Below, one piece after another: positions 8,819-18,556 of a stretch of DNA of 64,000 bases; position 1 is the stretch's first letter; every line of letters starts with the position of its first letter. The notes below the pieces were generated by a model. It worked only from the letters and a program-made list of their open reading frames with translations. It did no database searches and had not been told where the DNA came from. The stretch comes from an uncultured Psychrobacter sp. Lineage in GTDB: Bacteria; Pseudomonadota; Gammaproteobacteria; Pseudomonadales; Moraxellaceae. The stretch is taken from the NCBI GenBank assembly GCA_947489525.1, contig CANLDW010000002.1, forward strand, positions 248,001 to 312,000, read 5' to 3'. A program made the translations under genes and the position numbers.

Positions 8819-10771
8819 TTAAACAAAACGAGGTGTGAGCCAGTCATCAGCGCCTGTATCTTTTAAATTTAACGTCACTTTTTCCAAGCTTGGATTGGCA
8901 CTGATGCCAGAGTGGGTTTGGTTGGCAACTGTTAATCTTAGCAGCTCATCACGGCGAAACGCATGACAAGTAATAGCATCAAGGTTCGACTCTGCTACAA
9001 GTTGTAGCTGTTTTTTATTGGCTTTGATACCATCGATTGCTACGATGACATCTTTAGCAGACAGTCCTGCTGCGCTTGCTACACTACCACGTAGCACTTT
9101 ATTAATTTTGAGTCCCTCACTAGTTTCACTAACCGTGATACCCCAAGGTAAGGTATTGTCTTTGTCATCGGTTTCAATACTCACGCCATAAGCCTCTAGT
9201 AACGACTCAAATGGTAATGCCTCTACGCCGTTAACATAACGGCGCTCAAAGTCCTCCCAGTCTGCAATAGGCATAAACTGCCCAATAACCGTGCCTAGAT
9301 CAGCGCTACTCATGCCAATACGCTTATTATCCTGCGTCTTGGCTTGCTCATAAAACGCCTTGATCACATCAAAGATACGGTAGCGTCCTGCGCTTTTTTG
9401 CAGCAGCGTTAGATCCAAGCACAAAGCAACCAAAGCGCCTTTATTATAGTAGCTTATCCCAGCATTACTCGTGTTTTCATCACTACGGTAGAGCTTAATC
9501 CACGCATCATAGCTCGACTCAGCCACACTTTGGTAAGCGCGTCCAGACGTTTGCACATAGCGATTAATTTGTGCCGCTAGTAGCTTTAGATAGCTTGGCT
9601 TATCGATGACGCCTGACGCTTGTAGCATAAAATCATCAACGTAGGAGGTAAAGCCTTCAAATACCCATAAGAGCGGCGTATACGCTTCTCGGCGCAGATT
9701 AGCATTTAGCATCACGTCAGGGCGTACGGTCTTGACCCACCACGCGTGGAAATACTCGTGACTACACAGACCCAAAAAGCGCTGATAGGCCTCGCTTGGT
9801 ATGTCAGGCTCATTGACACTCGGCAAATCACCACGCGGCGTGATTAGACTGGTCGAATTGATATGTTCAAGACCGCCGTAGTCCTGACCACTGGCGTAAG
9901 TCATAAAAGTGTATTCGCTAAATGGCGCATCATCCAGCCAGTCGAGATAAGTCTGACATATTTGAGTTATATCGTGCTGTAAGCGTCCCACATTAGCGCT
10001 GTGTCGCCCTGATAAATAAAAGTGATGACTCAGTGTCTGATGATTATGATCTTGAATAATAAAATCAAACTTATCTTGCAAAGCAATCTCAAAGGGATGA
10101 TCAATAAGCTCGTAATAGTTTTCAGCTTGCAGCCCATAAGCGTGTCTTGTATCGCCGCTGTGCTCTTTTTTCTCGCTGTCTTTGCTTTCACTATTATCTA
10201 AGTGCATATGAGTCGCACTTAGGCCGCAAGCAAGTAAAACCTCGCGCTTATCCTCGGTAGGCATTTGGGCTAAAAATGCAGCAGGAATGATCAAGCTGAC
10301 GTACACAGGCGCTAACTCTTGATCTGTGATTGCTAGCGCAAGTGAGGTAAAGTTGCCATATAGCCGCGTCTGATCGACATAAGCGGTACGCACAGATAGA
10401 TCATAGCAGTAGACTTCATAGTGCACGCTTACTTGTTGTCCAGCGCTGACATCAGGTAGTTGCCACGTGTTTTTATCGACCTTTTTTGCACGCTTCAGAT
10501 GTATTTGCTCAGCGTGGCTGGTGTTATTATCAGCAGCATCAATAACCTGATAGTGCACCGCTGTAATATTACGAGCGAATTCGCGCATCAAGTAGCTACC
10601 CGGAATCCAAGCGGGTAACCAAAGCTCTGGAGACTCCTTATCAGCGCTAAAGGTGAGCGTGACATCGACAAGATGTTCAAAAAAACGCTCAAAATCGAGT
10701 CGATAATTGATATCACTTAGAGCGTTATCATCTTGATTATTTTGGTCGTTAGCAGGTACTAGTAAGGTCAT
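8819..10771 (-). CDS. M61 family metallopeptidase with PDZ domain
   Basis: The 650-residue protein matches the M61 glycyl aminopeptidase group. It has an N-terminal beta domain (LPAWIPGSYLMREFARNI, residues 53-70), a catalytic thermolysin-like domain with YGGLEH at 298-303, the zinc motif HEYFH at 338-342, and the third ligand in LWVFEGFTSYVDD (Glu372). A PDZ domain follows at about 555-620 (GLKINKVLRGSVASAAGL). No signal peptide is visible, so it is probably cytosolic like other members. The segment 190-212 is a charged insertion. Its substrate is unknown. It points toward the DUF305 gene and its 5' end faces the fold-back repeat at 10862. Confidence 0.9.
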   Translation of the reverse strand: MTLLVPANDQNNQDDNALSDINYRLDFERFFEHLVDVTLTFSADKESPELWLPAWIPGSYLMREFARNITAVHYQVIDAADNNTSHAEQIHLKRAKKVDKNTWQLPDVSAGQQVSVHYEVYCYDLSVRTAYVDQTRLYGNFTSLALAITDQELAPVYVSLIIPAAFLAQMPTEDKREVLLACGLSATHMHLDNSESKDSEKKEHSGDTRHAYGLQAENYYELIDHPFEIALQDKFDFIIQDHNHQTLSHHFYLSGRHSANVGRLQHDITQICQTYLDWLDDAPFSEYTFMTYASGQDYGGLEHINSTSLITPRGDLPSVNEPDIPSEAYQRFLGLCSHEYFHAWWVKTVRPDVMLNANLRREAYTPLLWVFEGFTSYVDDFMLQASGVIDKPSYLKLLAAQINRYVQTSGRAYQSVAESSYDAWIKLYRSDENTSNAGISYYNKGALVALCLDLTLLQKSAGRYRIFDVIKAFYEQAKTQDNKRIGMSSADLGTVIGQFMPIADWEDFERRYVNGVEALPFESLLEAYGVSIETDDKDNTLPWGITVSETSEGLKINKVLRGSVASAAGLSAKDVIVAIDGIKANKKQLQLVAESNLDAITCHAFRRDELLRLTVANQTHSGISANPSLEKVTLNLKDTGADDWLTPRFV

Positions 10772-10861
10772 CGTATTGTCTTATATTTATGTTTAGCCTT
10801 ATGGTAAAAGTCCTTATATAAAAACGCAACCGACACCCTGTAACCAGTAGTGTCTCATTGT

Positions 10862-11023
10862 TATAGTTGATCCAATTTAAAAAGGATACCGTGCTACTGG
10901 TATCAATCTTCCTCGCTTGCTGTGCGACCTTAAAACGTCAGAGGCGTCGCAACTGTTATTTAAAACCAGCATTCCAGTAGCACATTATAGTGTCCTTACT
11001 TTTTTTATTCTGGACTAGTTATA
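10862..11023. mobile_element. Fold-back repeat, family 1 copy B (162 bp)
   Basis: It has the same ends and inner arms as copy A (TATAGTTGATCC..TTTAAAAAGGATACC, GTGCTACTGG facing CCAGTAGCAC, right end GGACTAGTTATA) in the same orientation. The central part carries CCTCGCTTGCTGTGCGAC and GCGTCGCAACTG. It lies between the start of the M61 gene and slyD and has no open frame. Confidence 0.9.
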
Positions 11024-11267
11024 CTCTATATCAGGATGAGCAATGTTGACAGTGAAGCGCAAAAAACTCTTATAAATAGATTATTTTTTTGTTTTTTTAC
11101 CTTGAAAGTTATATTACCCATCTCAATTAAAGAGGCTAACTGCAAGCGTTGTTTGAGTGCTGTTTTTGTAAAGATAGCTATTTGAGCAGCATTCTTTGTA
11201 GATGGTTACGTCAATTGATTATAGATCTTGAGTGATTGGGTATCTTTAGTTTTGGTATCTTTAGTTA

Positions 11268-11323
11268 TTGACACCATAGTTGTTGACACCATATTTAGAT
11301 TTTGACGCGATTAAATTTTGACA
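11268..11323 (+). repeat. Four TTGAC(A/G) boxes in degenerate tandem upstream of slyD
   Basis: TTGACA occurs at 11268, 11283 and 11318 and TTGACG at 11302, spaced 15, 19 and 16 bp, in a degenerate tandem repeat that begins around 11239 with two GGTATCTTTAGTT units. TTGACA is also the -35 consensus; the first box has TATTTA 18 bp downstream. This is a candidate slyD promoter region. Confidence 0.6.
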
Positions 11324-11343
11324 CTACTTTATTAGGATTAATT

Positions 11344-11829
11344 ATGACTACTATTACAAAAGACACGGCCGTAAAGTTTAACTACACTCTAAAAGACGAC
11401 GAAGGCAATATCCTTGATCAGTCGCCAGAAGGTCAACCTTTAGCTTATTTACATGGTCACAGCAATATCATTCCAGGTCTTGAGCAGCAACTAGAAGGTA
11501 AATCAGCTGGTGAAAAGGTAAACGCTGTTGTTGAGCCTGCTGATGGTTACGGCGAGTACCAAGAACAAGCTGTGCAGCGTGTGCCTCGCGAGAACTTCCA
11601 AGGTGTTGATGATATCCAGCCTGGTATGCAGTTTCAATCAGAAGCAGGTGGTCAAGTCATGCTTGTTACTGTCACTGATGTTACTGATGATGAAGTTGTT
11701 GTTGATGCCAATCATCCCCTAGCAGGTAAGCGCTTGACTTTTGATGTGGATATTCAAGAAGTACGCGCTGCAACCGAAGACGAGCTCAGTCATGGTCATG
11801 TCCATGGTGCAGGCGGCGTCGAGCATTAA
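11344..11829 (+). CDS. slyD: FKBP-type peptidyl-prolyl isomerase, SlyD-like
   Basis: This is a 161-residue folding helper that isomerises prolyl bonds and acts as a chaperone in the cytoplasm. The FKBP part is VKFNYTLKDDEGNILDQS with YLHGHSNIIPGLEQQLEGKS; the insert-in-flap domain lies between about residues 65 and 120 (PADGYGEYQEQAVQRVPREN to VVDANHPLAGKRLTF). The tail SHGHVHGAGGVEH has three His but lacks the long Cys/His metal-binding tail of E. coli SlyD, so nickel handling is doubtful. The ATG at 11344 has AGGA 8 nt upstream; an in-frame ACG/TTG extension upstream lies inside the TTGAC repeats and is unlikely. A terminator follows. Confidence 0.9.
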   Translation: MTTITKDTAVKFNYTLKDDEGNILDQSPEGQPLAYLHGHSNIIPGLEQQLEGKSAGEKVNAVVEPADGYGEYQEQAVQRVPRENFQGVDDIQPGMQFQSEAGGQVMLVTVTDVTDDEVVVDANHPLAGKRLTFDVDIQEVRAATEDELSHGHVHGAGGVEH

Positions 11830-11890
11830 TCTGCTTTGAGTTTTTAGCTCTGCAAAGATGGCTTTCTTAGCTTTGCGAAGATTACGTCAG

Positions 11891-11922
11891 AAAGGTCAAC
11901 TTACGTGAGTTGACCTTTTTTT
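11891..11922 (+). terminator. Intrinsic terminator of slyD
   Basis: AAAGGTCAACT and AGTTGACCTTT pair perfectly around TACGTG and are followed by a T-run. It begins 62 bp past the slyD stop. Confidence 0.9.
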
Positions 11923-11996
11923 ATGGCGTCCTTATTTGTGGTTATTTTAACTATAGACATGCAAGTTTGTATCGTTAGTTTATGGACAGCCATAAC

Positions 11997-12030
11997 AAAG
12001 CCGTACAACGACTAGCGTCATACGGCTTTT
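11997..12030 (-). terminator. Possible terminator of prc
   Basis: AAAGCCGTA (11997-12005) and TACGGCTTT (12021-12029) form a stem with a 15-nt loop. T-rich tracts flank it on both strands. It lies in the 470 bp spacer between the convergent slyD and prc genes. Apart from this and the slyD terminator I see nothing in that spacer. Confidence 0.5.
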
Positions 12031-12299
12031 GTATCAACTATCCTTGTTTATATTGTCTTGTACCTAATCCCGAGATACAAGCAACGTTCAGGCATCCAGC
12101 CTAGCTATCCTTAACCAACGAACCATCCCTAGCCCAATCTTTGAGTACTTATAGATACCAATCCCTAGTATCAAAAATACTGTACCTTCTAACTGTGCTG
12201 TACGACTATAATCGCAAATTAAGCAGGCGCTGATAAGAGGTCTAAGCGTCAATGCACGTAAGCATATGCTTACAACGCGGCACGCCTATTATCTTAATC

Positions 12300-14510
12300 C
12301 TATAAACTGTCCTGCGGATTGGTTAAAGGCTTTGGATCAGCGCTCAGCATAAGATAAGCGGCTTCGATAATATACGCCTCATCCTCAGGTAGCTCTGGGC
12401 GCTCGTTCGCCTTCATACGACTACGCTCTTCAAACTTAGCGTCCATCGCCGCTTGGTAAGTATTCCAATTGGCATAAGGACGCTCACCTGTTGCAATACG
12501 CCTTCTATTTTCAGCTTCTAAAGTACGTTGCTCAACCAGCTGCATCTTCGCGCGACGACTGTCTATATCAAGCTCGATAGGCGTCTTTTCGTCTTCCATA
12601 TCACGGATGTCATTGAGCGCCGATAGATAAACAAACTGTGGATTTTGCTCCTGACGAATTTTTGATTGCTGGTTTAGCGTCGCTAAGGTATTAGCACTAA
12701 ACTTACCCTCAGGTTTGTAAGGTGCGGTCTTGATTGTATCCCAAGGTAACGCTTTTTTCTGCGCGCGCTCCCCAAAGGTTGCATCATCGTAGATATTGAC
12801 CAGCTCAACGTCAGGGACGACGCCTTTATTTTGTGTACTGCCACCAGTAATACGGTAGAACTTACGCTGCGTCAGGGTAGCTGAGCCCAGCGCTAAACTA
12901 TCTAGCTGAATTTGTGCTGAGCCTTTGCCTGTTGTCGTGCTGCCCACCACTAATCCGCGACCATAGTCTTGAATAGCGGCGGCAAAGATTTCGCTGGCTG
13001 ACGCAGATGCCAGATTAGTGAGCACCACAAGCTTGCCATCATACAGCTGCTGACCGCCGTCGTTGTCACGATATACTTGAACATTGCCGCGATTATCACG
13101 AATCTGTACGAGCGGCCCGCTCTTAATAAACAGACCTAGCATCTTAGCGACTTCATCCAATGAGCCGCCTGGATCATTACGCAGATCAATGACTAAGCCG
13201 TCGATGTTCTGCTCATTAAGCTCTTTAATCGCGTTTTCAGTATCGATACTGACACTACGGTAGTCCTCTCCATTACGCCGCGCGCGGTAGTTTAGATAAA
13301 AGCTTGGAATATCGAGTACCCCAATGCGTTTGGGCTCAGCGTCTATATTCGGGCGCTGAACTTCGATCACACGGTGAGTCACACCTGACTCTTCTTGCTG
13401 GATAACATCGCGAACGACCGTGACAATACGAGCACTAGCTTCTGGCGTATTGGGCTGACGCAGTTTTAGAGTCACAGACGTACCGCGCTTACCCCGTATC
13501 AAACCTACGATTTCACGCGTCGACCAACCAACCACATCGGTCATCGTCTTGCCATCTTCAGCGATACCTATAATCAGGTCATTGGGCTTGATCTGTCCTG
13601 TTTTAGCAGCAGGTCCACCGTCGACTAAAGTGACAATACGCGTATAATCTGGGTTTTTGCGATCTGGGCGGATAGAGACACCGATGCCTTCTAGCTGTAA
13701 GCTGGACTGGATCTGTAGCTCAGTGGCTTGAATAGGTGCGTAGTAGTTGCTATGCGGATCATAAGTCAGCATCGCTGTGTTTAAGATCGTCTCCATAATC
13801 TCATCGTCTTTGAGACGCTTAAACTGCTCTTGTTGACGCGACAAGCGGTTGAGTAGTATCTCGCTTGGTGTACGCTCATCGTTACGCAGCAGATCTTGCC
13901 CGCGAGTAATATCAGGGTTGTCTAAGAACACCTGCTCTTTGGCCTTTTCGTCCTCTTGACCTAAAGTGATGCTAATGAGCTGAAACTTAAGTTGACGCTC
14001 CCAGTAGTCACGCTGCTCTTTTTTGGTCTTAAAATGCGGTAACTCTTCACGGTCAAGGACAATGGTCTCACTGCCTGTTAGATCCAGATCGGTTTTGAGC
14101 ATTTTACTTGCCATGTCGAAATACTCGTTTGAGCGTTTACGATAGCGCTCAAATACTTCTACACCCGCTGATAGATCGCCACGTTTAAGCCTAGCGGCAA
14201 AATCATCAGCATACTTTTGCTTAAACTCGTCGACATCAGATTGCAAAAACAGAGTGTGGTTAGGGTCGAGGCTATCAATATACATAGATAGAATCTCTTG
14301 CCCCATCTCACTATTAAGCGGCTGATTAAGATAGTGACTCCGATCTAATAAAGCGGCAACTTGACGCGTGGTTACCTTTTGTTCAGGTGTAGGTACGAAA
14401 CCTTCAGTATCCGTATTGGCAAGCGCTGTACTATAGCTTTGAGTGAGAATTAGACCTGCGACACCCACTGAAGCTATACTCAGTAACCACTGTGCTGGTT
14501 GTTGTTTCAT
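12300..14510 (-). CDS. prc: Carboxy-terminal (tail-specific) protease Prc
   Basis: This periplasmic serine protease, of peptidase family S41, trims C-termini and controls peptidoglycan hydrolases in related bacteria. The 736-residue protein has a signal-like N-terminus (hydrophobic residues 8-22, then ALA), an N-terminal helical domain with YIDSLDPNHTLFLQSDVDEF, a PDZ domain at about 275-350 (GIGVSIRPD, GPAAKTGQIKPNDLI) and the protease core. The catalytic Ser lies in ASASASEIFAAA (501-512), with the partner Lys529 in TTGKGSAQ. GLVIDLRNDPGGSLDEV precedes them. The DUF3340 type C-terminal domain is present, so the length is normal. AGG lies upstream of the ATG. Confidence 0.95.
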   Translation of the reverse strand: MKQQPAQWLLSIASVGVAGLILTQSYSTALANTDTEGFVPTPEQKVTTRQVAALLDRSHYLNQPLNSEMGQEILSMYIDSLDPNHTLFLQSDVDEFKQKYADDFAARLKRGDLSAGVEVFERYRKRSNEYFDMASKMLKTDLDLTGSETIVLDREELPHFKTKKEQRDYWERQLKFQLISITLGQEDEKAKEQVFLDNPDITRGQDLLRNDERTPSEILLNRLSRQQEQFKRLKDDEIMETILNTAMLTYDPHSNYYAPIQATELQIQSSLQLEGIGVSIRPDRKNPDYTRIVTLVDGGPAAKTGQIKPNDLIIGIAEDGKTMTDVVGWSTREIVGLIRGKRGTSVTLKLRQPNTPEASARIVTVVRDVIQQEESGVTHRVIEVQRPNIDAEPKRIGVLDIPSFYLNYRARRNGEDYRSVSIDTENAIKELNEQNIDGLVIDLRNDPGGSLDEVAKMLGLFIKSGPLVQIRDNRGNVQVYRDNDGGQQLYDGKLVVLTNLASASASEIFAAAIQDYGRGLVVGSTTTGKGSAQIQLDSLALGSATLTQRKFYRITGGSTQNKGVVPDVELVNIYDDATFGERAQKKALPWDTIKTAPYKPEGKFSANTLATLNQQSKIRQEQNPQFVYLSALNDIRDMEDEKTPIELDIDSRRAKMQLVEQRTLEAENRRRIATGERPYANWNTYQAAMDAKFEERSRMKANERPELPEDEAYIIEAAYLMLSADPKPLTNPQDSL

Positions 14511-14974
14511 CGTATATACCTAGTTGTTTTAAGTTGAAATACTGCTAGTTTTTATTGGATTTATGAAAAGATTTATCAAGTCTTACGAGTAATATTTTTG
14601 AATACAAGAATTATGGCAATGCTTAAAGAAACAAAGTTACAAGCGTATCCACTTAGTCTTAATAAAGACAGTTAACAAGCTTATGTATGTCAGATACATC
14701 GAATCTTATAATACTATGAGTCATGAAAACATTTTATATTAGCACAAGCCTTATACAATAAATGTCGTAATCTGTATAAACAACCTTACTCCTGACATAA
14801 GTTTTAGCAAACTTTTTATTATGATTAATCACTCACTTATCAACACATTTTAGACTAAAGTACAGAGCGATCATGCATTGATACAACAGTATGCGCTATA
14901 CGCTGACTTTATGATAACCTCATCGTTTTTGAGTTAAAATGTCAGCCCGATGAATAACCCATAAGGAGGGAGCT
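14511..14974. other. Divergent spacer between prc and nagZ
   Basis: This is 464 bp of AT-rich DNA between divergent genes, so promoters in both directions should lie here. I see no repeat, hairpin or open frame. The only firm signal is the AAGGAGGG ribosome binding site before nagZ at 14963-14970. Confidence 0.5.
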
Positions 14975-16060
14975 ATGTACGGTGTCTTAATGATTGATAT
15001 CGATAGTACCGCACTCACTGCCGAAGATGTCAGTTTAATTAAACAAGCTCAGGTCGGCGGCGTGATTTTGTTCGCACGCAACGTGGTCAACCCTATGCAG
15101 GTGCGTCAGCTGTGCGATGATATTCGTTATCACAATTCCGATATCCTCATAGGCGTCGATCAAGAAGGTGGGCGCGTTGCTAGGCTACGCGAGGGCTTTA
15201 CCAAACTTCCTGCTATGGGCAGACTTGGTGAGCTATTTGAGCAAGAACCCAGTCGCGCTTTAAGCTGCGCTTATGACTGCGGTTATCTCATGGCAGCTGA
15301 GGTATTGGCAGTTGGTATTGATATCAGTTTTGCCCCCGTGCTTGACAGAGACGGTATCAGCCAAGTCATCGGCGATCGGAGTTTTCATACTGACTTTGCA
15401 AGTATAACTGCGCTTGCCGCTCAGTTTATGCGCGGTATGAAAGCCGCTGGCATGGCGACAACAGGTAAGCACTTTCCTGGTCACGGCGCTATTGCATCCG
15501 ACTCCCACATAGCGGAAGCTGTTGATACGCGCAGTTTCGATGACATTATGAAAACCGATATGCAGCCCTTTATACAGTCAATGCCTTGGCTTGATGCCTT
15601 GATGCCTGCACACGTTATATTTTCAGCAGTCGATGACAAACCTGCAGGCTTCTCCAAAATTTGGCTACAAGACATCTTGCGCGAGCAATTAGATTTTAAT
15701 GGTGTGTTGTTTTCAGACGATCTGTCTATGGCGGGCGCGCAAGCTGCAGGTGATGTCAGCGCACGTGTGCACGCGGCAATTAATGCAGGCTGTGATATAG
15801 CGCTGGTATGTAATGATCGTATCGCCGCTCACAAAGCCGCGCTCGCTGCCCAAGCGCTGCCCTACCCTAATCAAAACCGTATTCATACTATGCGTGGACA
15901 AATACCGGTATGGCAAGAGGATTTTGAGTCCACTTGTCAGCAGTTTAGCGAGTGGCAACGCGCTAGACAAACGATTACAGAGACATTTTTTTGTGAATCT
16001 TCTTTAAATGTAACCGTATCTAAGGACACTGATAATAGCGATCCTACACTCTACAAGTAA
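14975..16060 (+). CDS. nagZ: Beta-N-acetylhexosaminidase (peptidoglycan recycling)
   Basis: NagZ removes N-acetylglucosamine from anhydromuropeptides in the cytoplasm during cell-wall recycling. The glycoside hydrolase family 3 motifs are GVILFARN (29-36), VDQEGGRVARL (61-71), ISFAPVLD, GDRSFHTD, the signature KHFPGHG (165-171) and the nucleophile segment FSDDLSMAGA (Asp249). The 361-residue length is slightly above the usual 340 or so because of a tail rich in Ser, Thr and Asp. No signal peptide is seen. The strong AAGGAGGG site supports the ATG. Prc, its divergent neighbour, also acts on cell-wall turnover, but through different steps. Confidence 0.95.
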   Translation: MYGVLMIDIDSTALTAEDVSLIKQAQVGGVILFARNVVNPMQVRQLCDDIRYHNSDILIGVDQEGGRVARLREGFTKLPAMGRLGELFEQEPSRALSCAYDCGYLMAAEVLAVGIDISFAPVLDRDGISQVIGDRSFHTDFASITALAAQFMRGMKAAGMATTGKHFPGHGAIASDSHIAEAVDTRSFDDIMKTDMQPFIQSMPWLDALMPAHVIFSAVDDKPAGFSKIWLQDILREQLDFNGVLFSDDLSMAGAQAAGDVSARVHAAINAGCDIALVCNDRIAAHKAALAAQALPYPNQNRIHTMRGQIPVWQEDFESTCQQFSEWQRARQTITETFFCESSLNVTVSKDTDNSDPTLYK

Positions 16061-16123
16061 CAATGTTTAACTCAGCAGATTGCAGCATTTCATATTCTTA
16101 TACTTAAAATCTACTTATGAAAA

Positions 16124-16151
16124 AGCCGTCCTTTTATCAAAAAGGACGGCT
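16124..16151 (-). terminator. Intrinsic terminator of the OmpA-family gene
   Basis: AGCCGTCCTTTT and AAAAGGACGGCT form a perfect 12 bp stem with a 4-nt loop. On the minus strand it is followed by TTTTTC, so it mainly serves the gene at 16204-17889; nagZ may use it in reverse. Confidence 0.85.
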
Positions 16152-16203
16152 GTTCTCAACTATAGACCAATAGGTAATAAATTTACCAGAGTGTAATTCA
16201 CTC

Positions 16204-17889
16204 TTAGTTTGTAGGGTCTAGAGCTGTACCTTGAGTTGGATCATCGCCATCTGGTAGCAAATCATCATTATTGTTATCCAATGGGTTTAGATCTGGATCT
16301 AACATATCAGCATTAGTACCGTTAGTCATAGTACCGTTAGTCATAGTACCGTTAGTCATAGTACCTGTTGTCGTACCCATACCTACATCACCATCATTGC
16401 CAGCAGTAATTGCAATACCTTCACTATTCATAGCATTTTCGTCATAAACAGTAAACTCAATACGGCGGTTACGGAAGCGACCTAATTCAGTTGAGTTATC
16501 AGCGATTGGTTCAGACTCACCCATACCTACAGTACGTAATTTGTCAGCATCAACACCTTGAGCAACTAAGTACTCTTTCACTGATTCAGCGCGCTCACGT
16601 GATAACTCTAAGTTATAAGCATCTGATGCTAAGTTATCAGTGTGACCAATAATAACAAGTTCCATATCAGGCGTTTCTGTGATAATTTCAGCAGCGCGAT
16701 CTAGGAAAGGTTTGTTCACATCGGGGATAAAGGCTTTATCAAGCTCAAAGTTGATAACTTGTAAACTCAAAGCACGAGCAACATCACGTGGATCTGGATT
16801 CTCACCTAATCTATTTACTGCGTTTTCAGCTGCAAATAAACTGTTATCAATCTCATTCTGTAAGTCAAGAGGACCTTCAGCTTCGACCATTAGACCAGGA
16901 GCAGCTGCTTGTAAATCAGAAACCAACTGTGTTAACACACCTTGATCTGCTGAGTTGACTAAAATTCTGTCACCTTTAATGATCATGCTTGCATCAGGAA
17001 CCCCTTGGAATATATCTAAAATAGCAGCTAGATTAGCGGCCGCTGGCATATCAGTAGCAAAGCTATCATCAACGTCTGCACGGCACTTGTTAGCCTCATC
17101 GCCAAACTCAGCTGAAATTGCATTCATGATTGTTGTTCTTAAGGCTTCATCACCTACGTTCATACGGCAAGCATATAAAGTGTTGTCCTCGCCCATTGCA
17201 ATACGCAATGAAGCGGGTTCTATATCAGCAGCGACAACGGCTTGTCCGTCATCCACTACTCCTTCTTCAGCAACCACTACAGGAGTCGCAACGGGTTCAG
17301 GGTCGTCTTGACAACCTCTTAAGAGCGCCCAAGCGAGTGCAGCTAAAATAATGAGACCAATAATAGGCAATAGTGCTTTCATAAAGCTGCCAGACTTCTC
17401 TTCTTCTCGTACCAAAGGTGCTGTGCTAGTGGTATCAGAGATACGATGACCAGCAGGGGCTGCTGCAACCATACCCGCTGGTAGAACCGCACCTGCCCAA
17501 GCTGGTATATGATGCTGATAGCTAGATAAATTGTCATTCAAAAACTGAGGTACGGGTGTTGAGCCCGCTAAGCTTTTGATCTCGTGAAAAGCAAGTGGAG
17601 CCGCCATAGTGATTAAACCGCGTGATGCGGTCTCGTCGACATTATGCTCTCTTGCCAATTCGCGTGAAATATTATCGCGTTGACTGCCATCCGTCCACAC
17701 ACGGTCATAAAAGCCTTGATCATCACGAGCAATGTTCTCGTTAGCAAAACGACCATAAGTGTCTCTATCCGCTAGACGTGCTGCAAAAATAGCATAGAAC
17801 TGCTCCAGTAAATTTCTCTTACCAGTGCTCGTATCGTCACCTAAGACTGCTGGGGTAACGGTTCGCGTCAAATGATTAATAATATCCAT
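16204..17889 (-). CDS. OmpA-family protein with DUF937-like N-terminus
   Basis: The 561-residue protein is built in four parts. Residues 1-120 are a cytosolic helical region resembling DUF937 (NLLEQFYAIFAARLAD.. , HNVDETASRGLITMAAPLAFHEIKSLAG). Residues 173-191 are one membrane segment (ALLPIIGLIILAALAWALL). Residues 225-340 form a domain shared with the paralogue at 18557. Residues 375-480 are an OmpA C-terminal domain with LVIIGHTDN.A...YN..LS..RAESVKEYL and GESEPIA..., the peptidoglycan-binding motif. The tail has three Asn-Gly-Thr-Met-Thr repeats and is rich in Asp and Asn. It probably tethers the inner membrane to the wall. The ATG at 17889 has GGAGGAG 7 nt upstream, which rules against an in-frame start inside that site. 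Confidence 0.88.
   Translation of the reverse strand: MDIINHLTRTVTPAVLGDDTSTGKRNLLEQFYAIFAARLADRDTYGRFANENIARDDQGFYDRVWTDGSQRDNISRELAREHNVDETASRGLITMAAPLAFHEIKSLAGSTPVPQFLNDNLSSYQHHIPAWAGAVLPAGMVAAAPAGHRISDTTSTAPLVREEEKSGSFMKALLPIIGLIILAALAWALLRGCQDDPEPVATPVVVAEEGVVDDGQAVVAADIEPASLRIAMGEDNTLYACRMNVGDEALRTTIMNAISAEFGDEANKCRADVDDSFATDMPAAANLAAILDIFQGVPDASMIIKGDRILVNSADQGVLTQLVSDLQAAAPGLMVEAEGPLDLQNEIDNSLFAAENAVNRLGENPDPRDVARALSLQVINFELDKAFIPDVNKPFLDRAAEIITETPDMELVIIGHTDNLASDAYNLELSRERAESVKEYLVAQGVDADKLRTVGMGESEPIADNSTELGRFRNRRIEFTVYDENAMNSEGIAITAGNDGDVGMGTTTGTMTNGTMTNGTMTNGTNADMLDPDLNPLDNNNDDLLPDGDDPTQGTALDPTN
16311..16365 (-). repeat. 15 bp coding repeat in the OmpA-family tail
   Basis: GTTAGTCATAGTACC occurs three times in full (16321-16365), preceded by a partial unit. 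On the coding strand it encodes Asn-Gly-Thr-Met-Thr repeats. Confidence 0.9.
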
Positions 17890-18556
17890 AATGTACTCCT
17901 CCAATGATACTTGTTTATATGGTTCAGATTTTCAAATAAAATTTAGACCTAATCTTAAAATAATCTAAGAATAGACTATAAAATCACGTTTCATATTGAT
18001 GTAGCTTTAGTCAAGTTTAAAAGGTCACAAATACTGATTGATACTGTTATTTATTGATAATGCTACTTATTGATACTGTATTTCGCTTCTATTATTTCGC
18101 TCTTATCGACAATCATTTGACTAACCATTTGATTAACGATCCAATCGCTTATTTAAAAATAAGGTCTTAAAAAGCAAACTATTAAATGAAGACATGTCAG
18201 TAAAATAATAAGACAGTAAAAACAAGTCAATAAAACAGTGAAACCTAGTAAAGAAAAGCAGAACAATATTATCTGTCCACTTAATTATTTAATCATTGTC
18301 ATTATAGAAGTAATAAATGCCTTCTCACAACAAACAGGCTGTTGTTCAAATGCTACTTTAAGTAATTTTTCAAGTGCTGCACGTAACTGGAGCGTCTACG
18401 TTGTACGAATTGCTAACACAATTATAACGCGTACTCAAAAATTGTACTTTTTTGACAGGCAAATATAGCAATATCTGAATATTAACGTTTGCAGTAAATC
18501 TATTAAACTAAACGTTTTGACAGTAGTAGGATAAGACAATAAATAAGCGCCTAAGA
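17890..18556. other. AT-rich spacer between the two paralogous membrane protein genes
   Basis: This 667 bp stretch has no convincing gene. It contains degenerate short repeats: TATTGATA-type units near 18040-18080 and GACAGTAAAA/GTCAGTAAAA-type units near 18190-18245. A 76-residue open frame at 18238-18468 lacks a ribosome binding site and looks like chance. Confidence 0.45.

Noticed and set aside
10862-11023. Fold-back repeat as a tRNA or structured RNA gene
   Set aside because: It recurs in several spacers with inverted terminal arms and has no tRNA-like loop sequence; a repeat element explains it better.
18238-18468. 76-residue plus-strand open frame between the paralogous membrane protein genes
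   Set aside because: It overlaps degenerate repeats in AT-rich DNA, lacks a ribosome binding site, and resembles no family I know.
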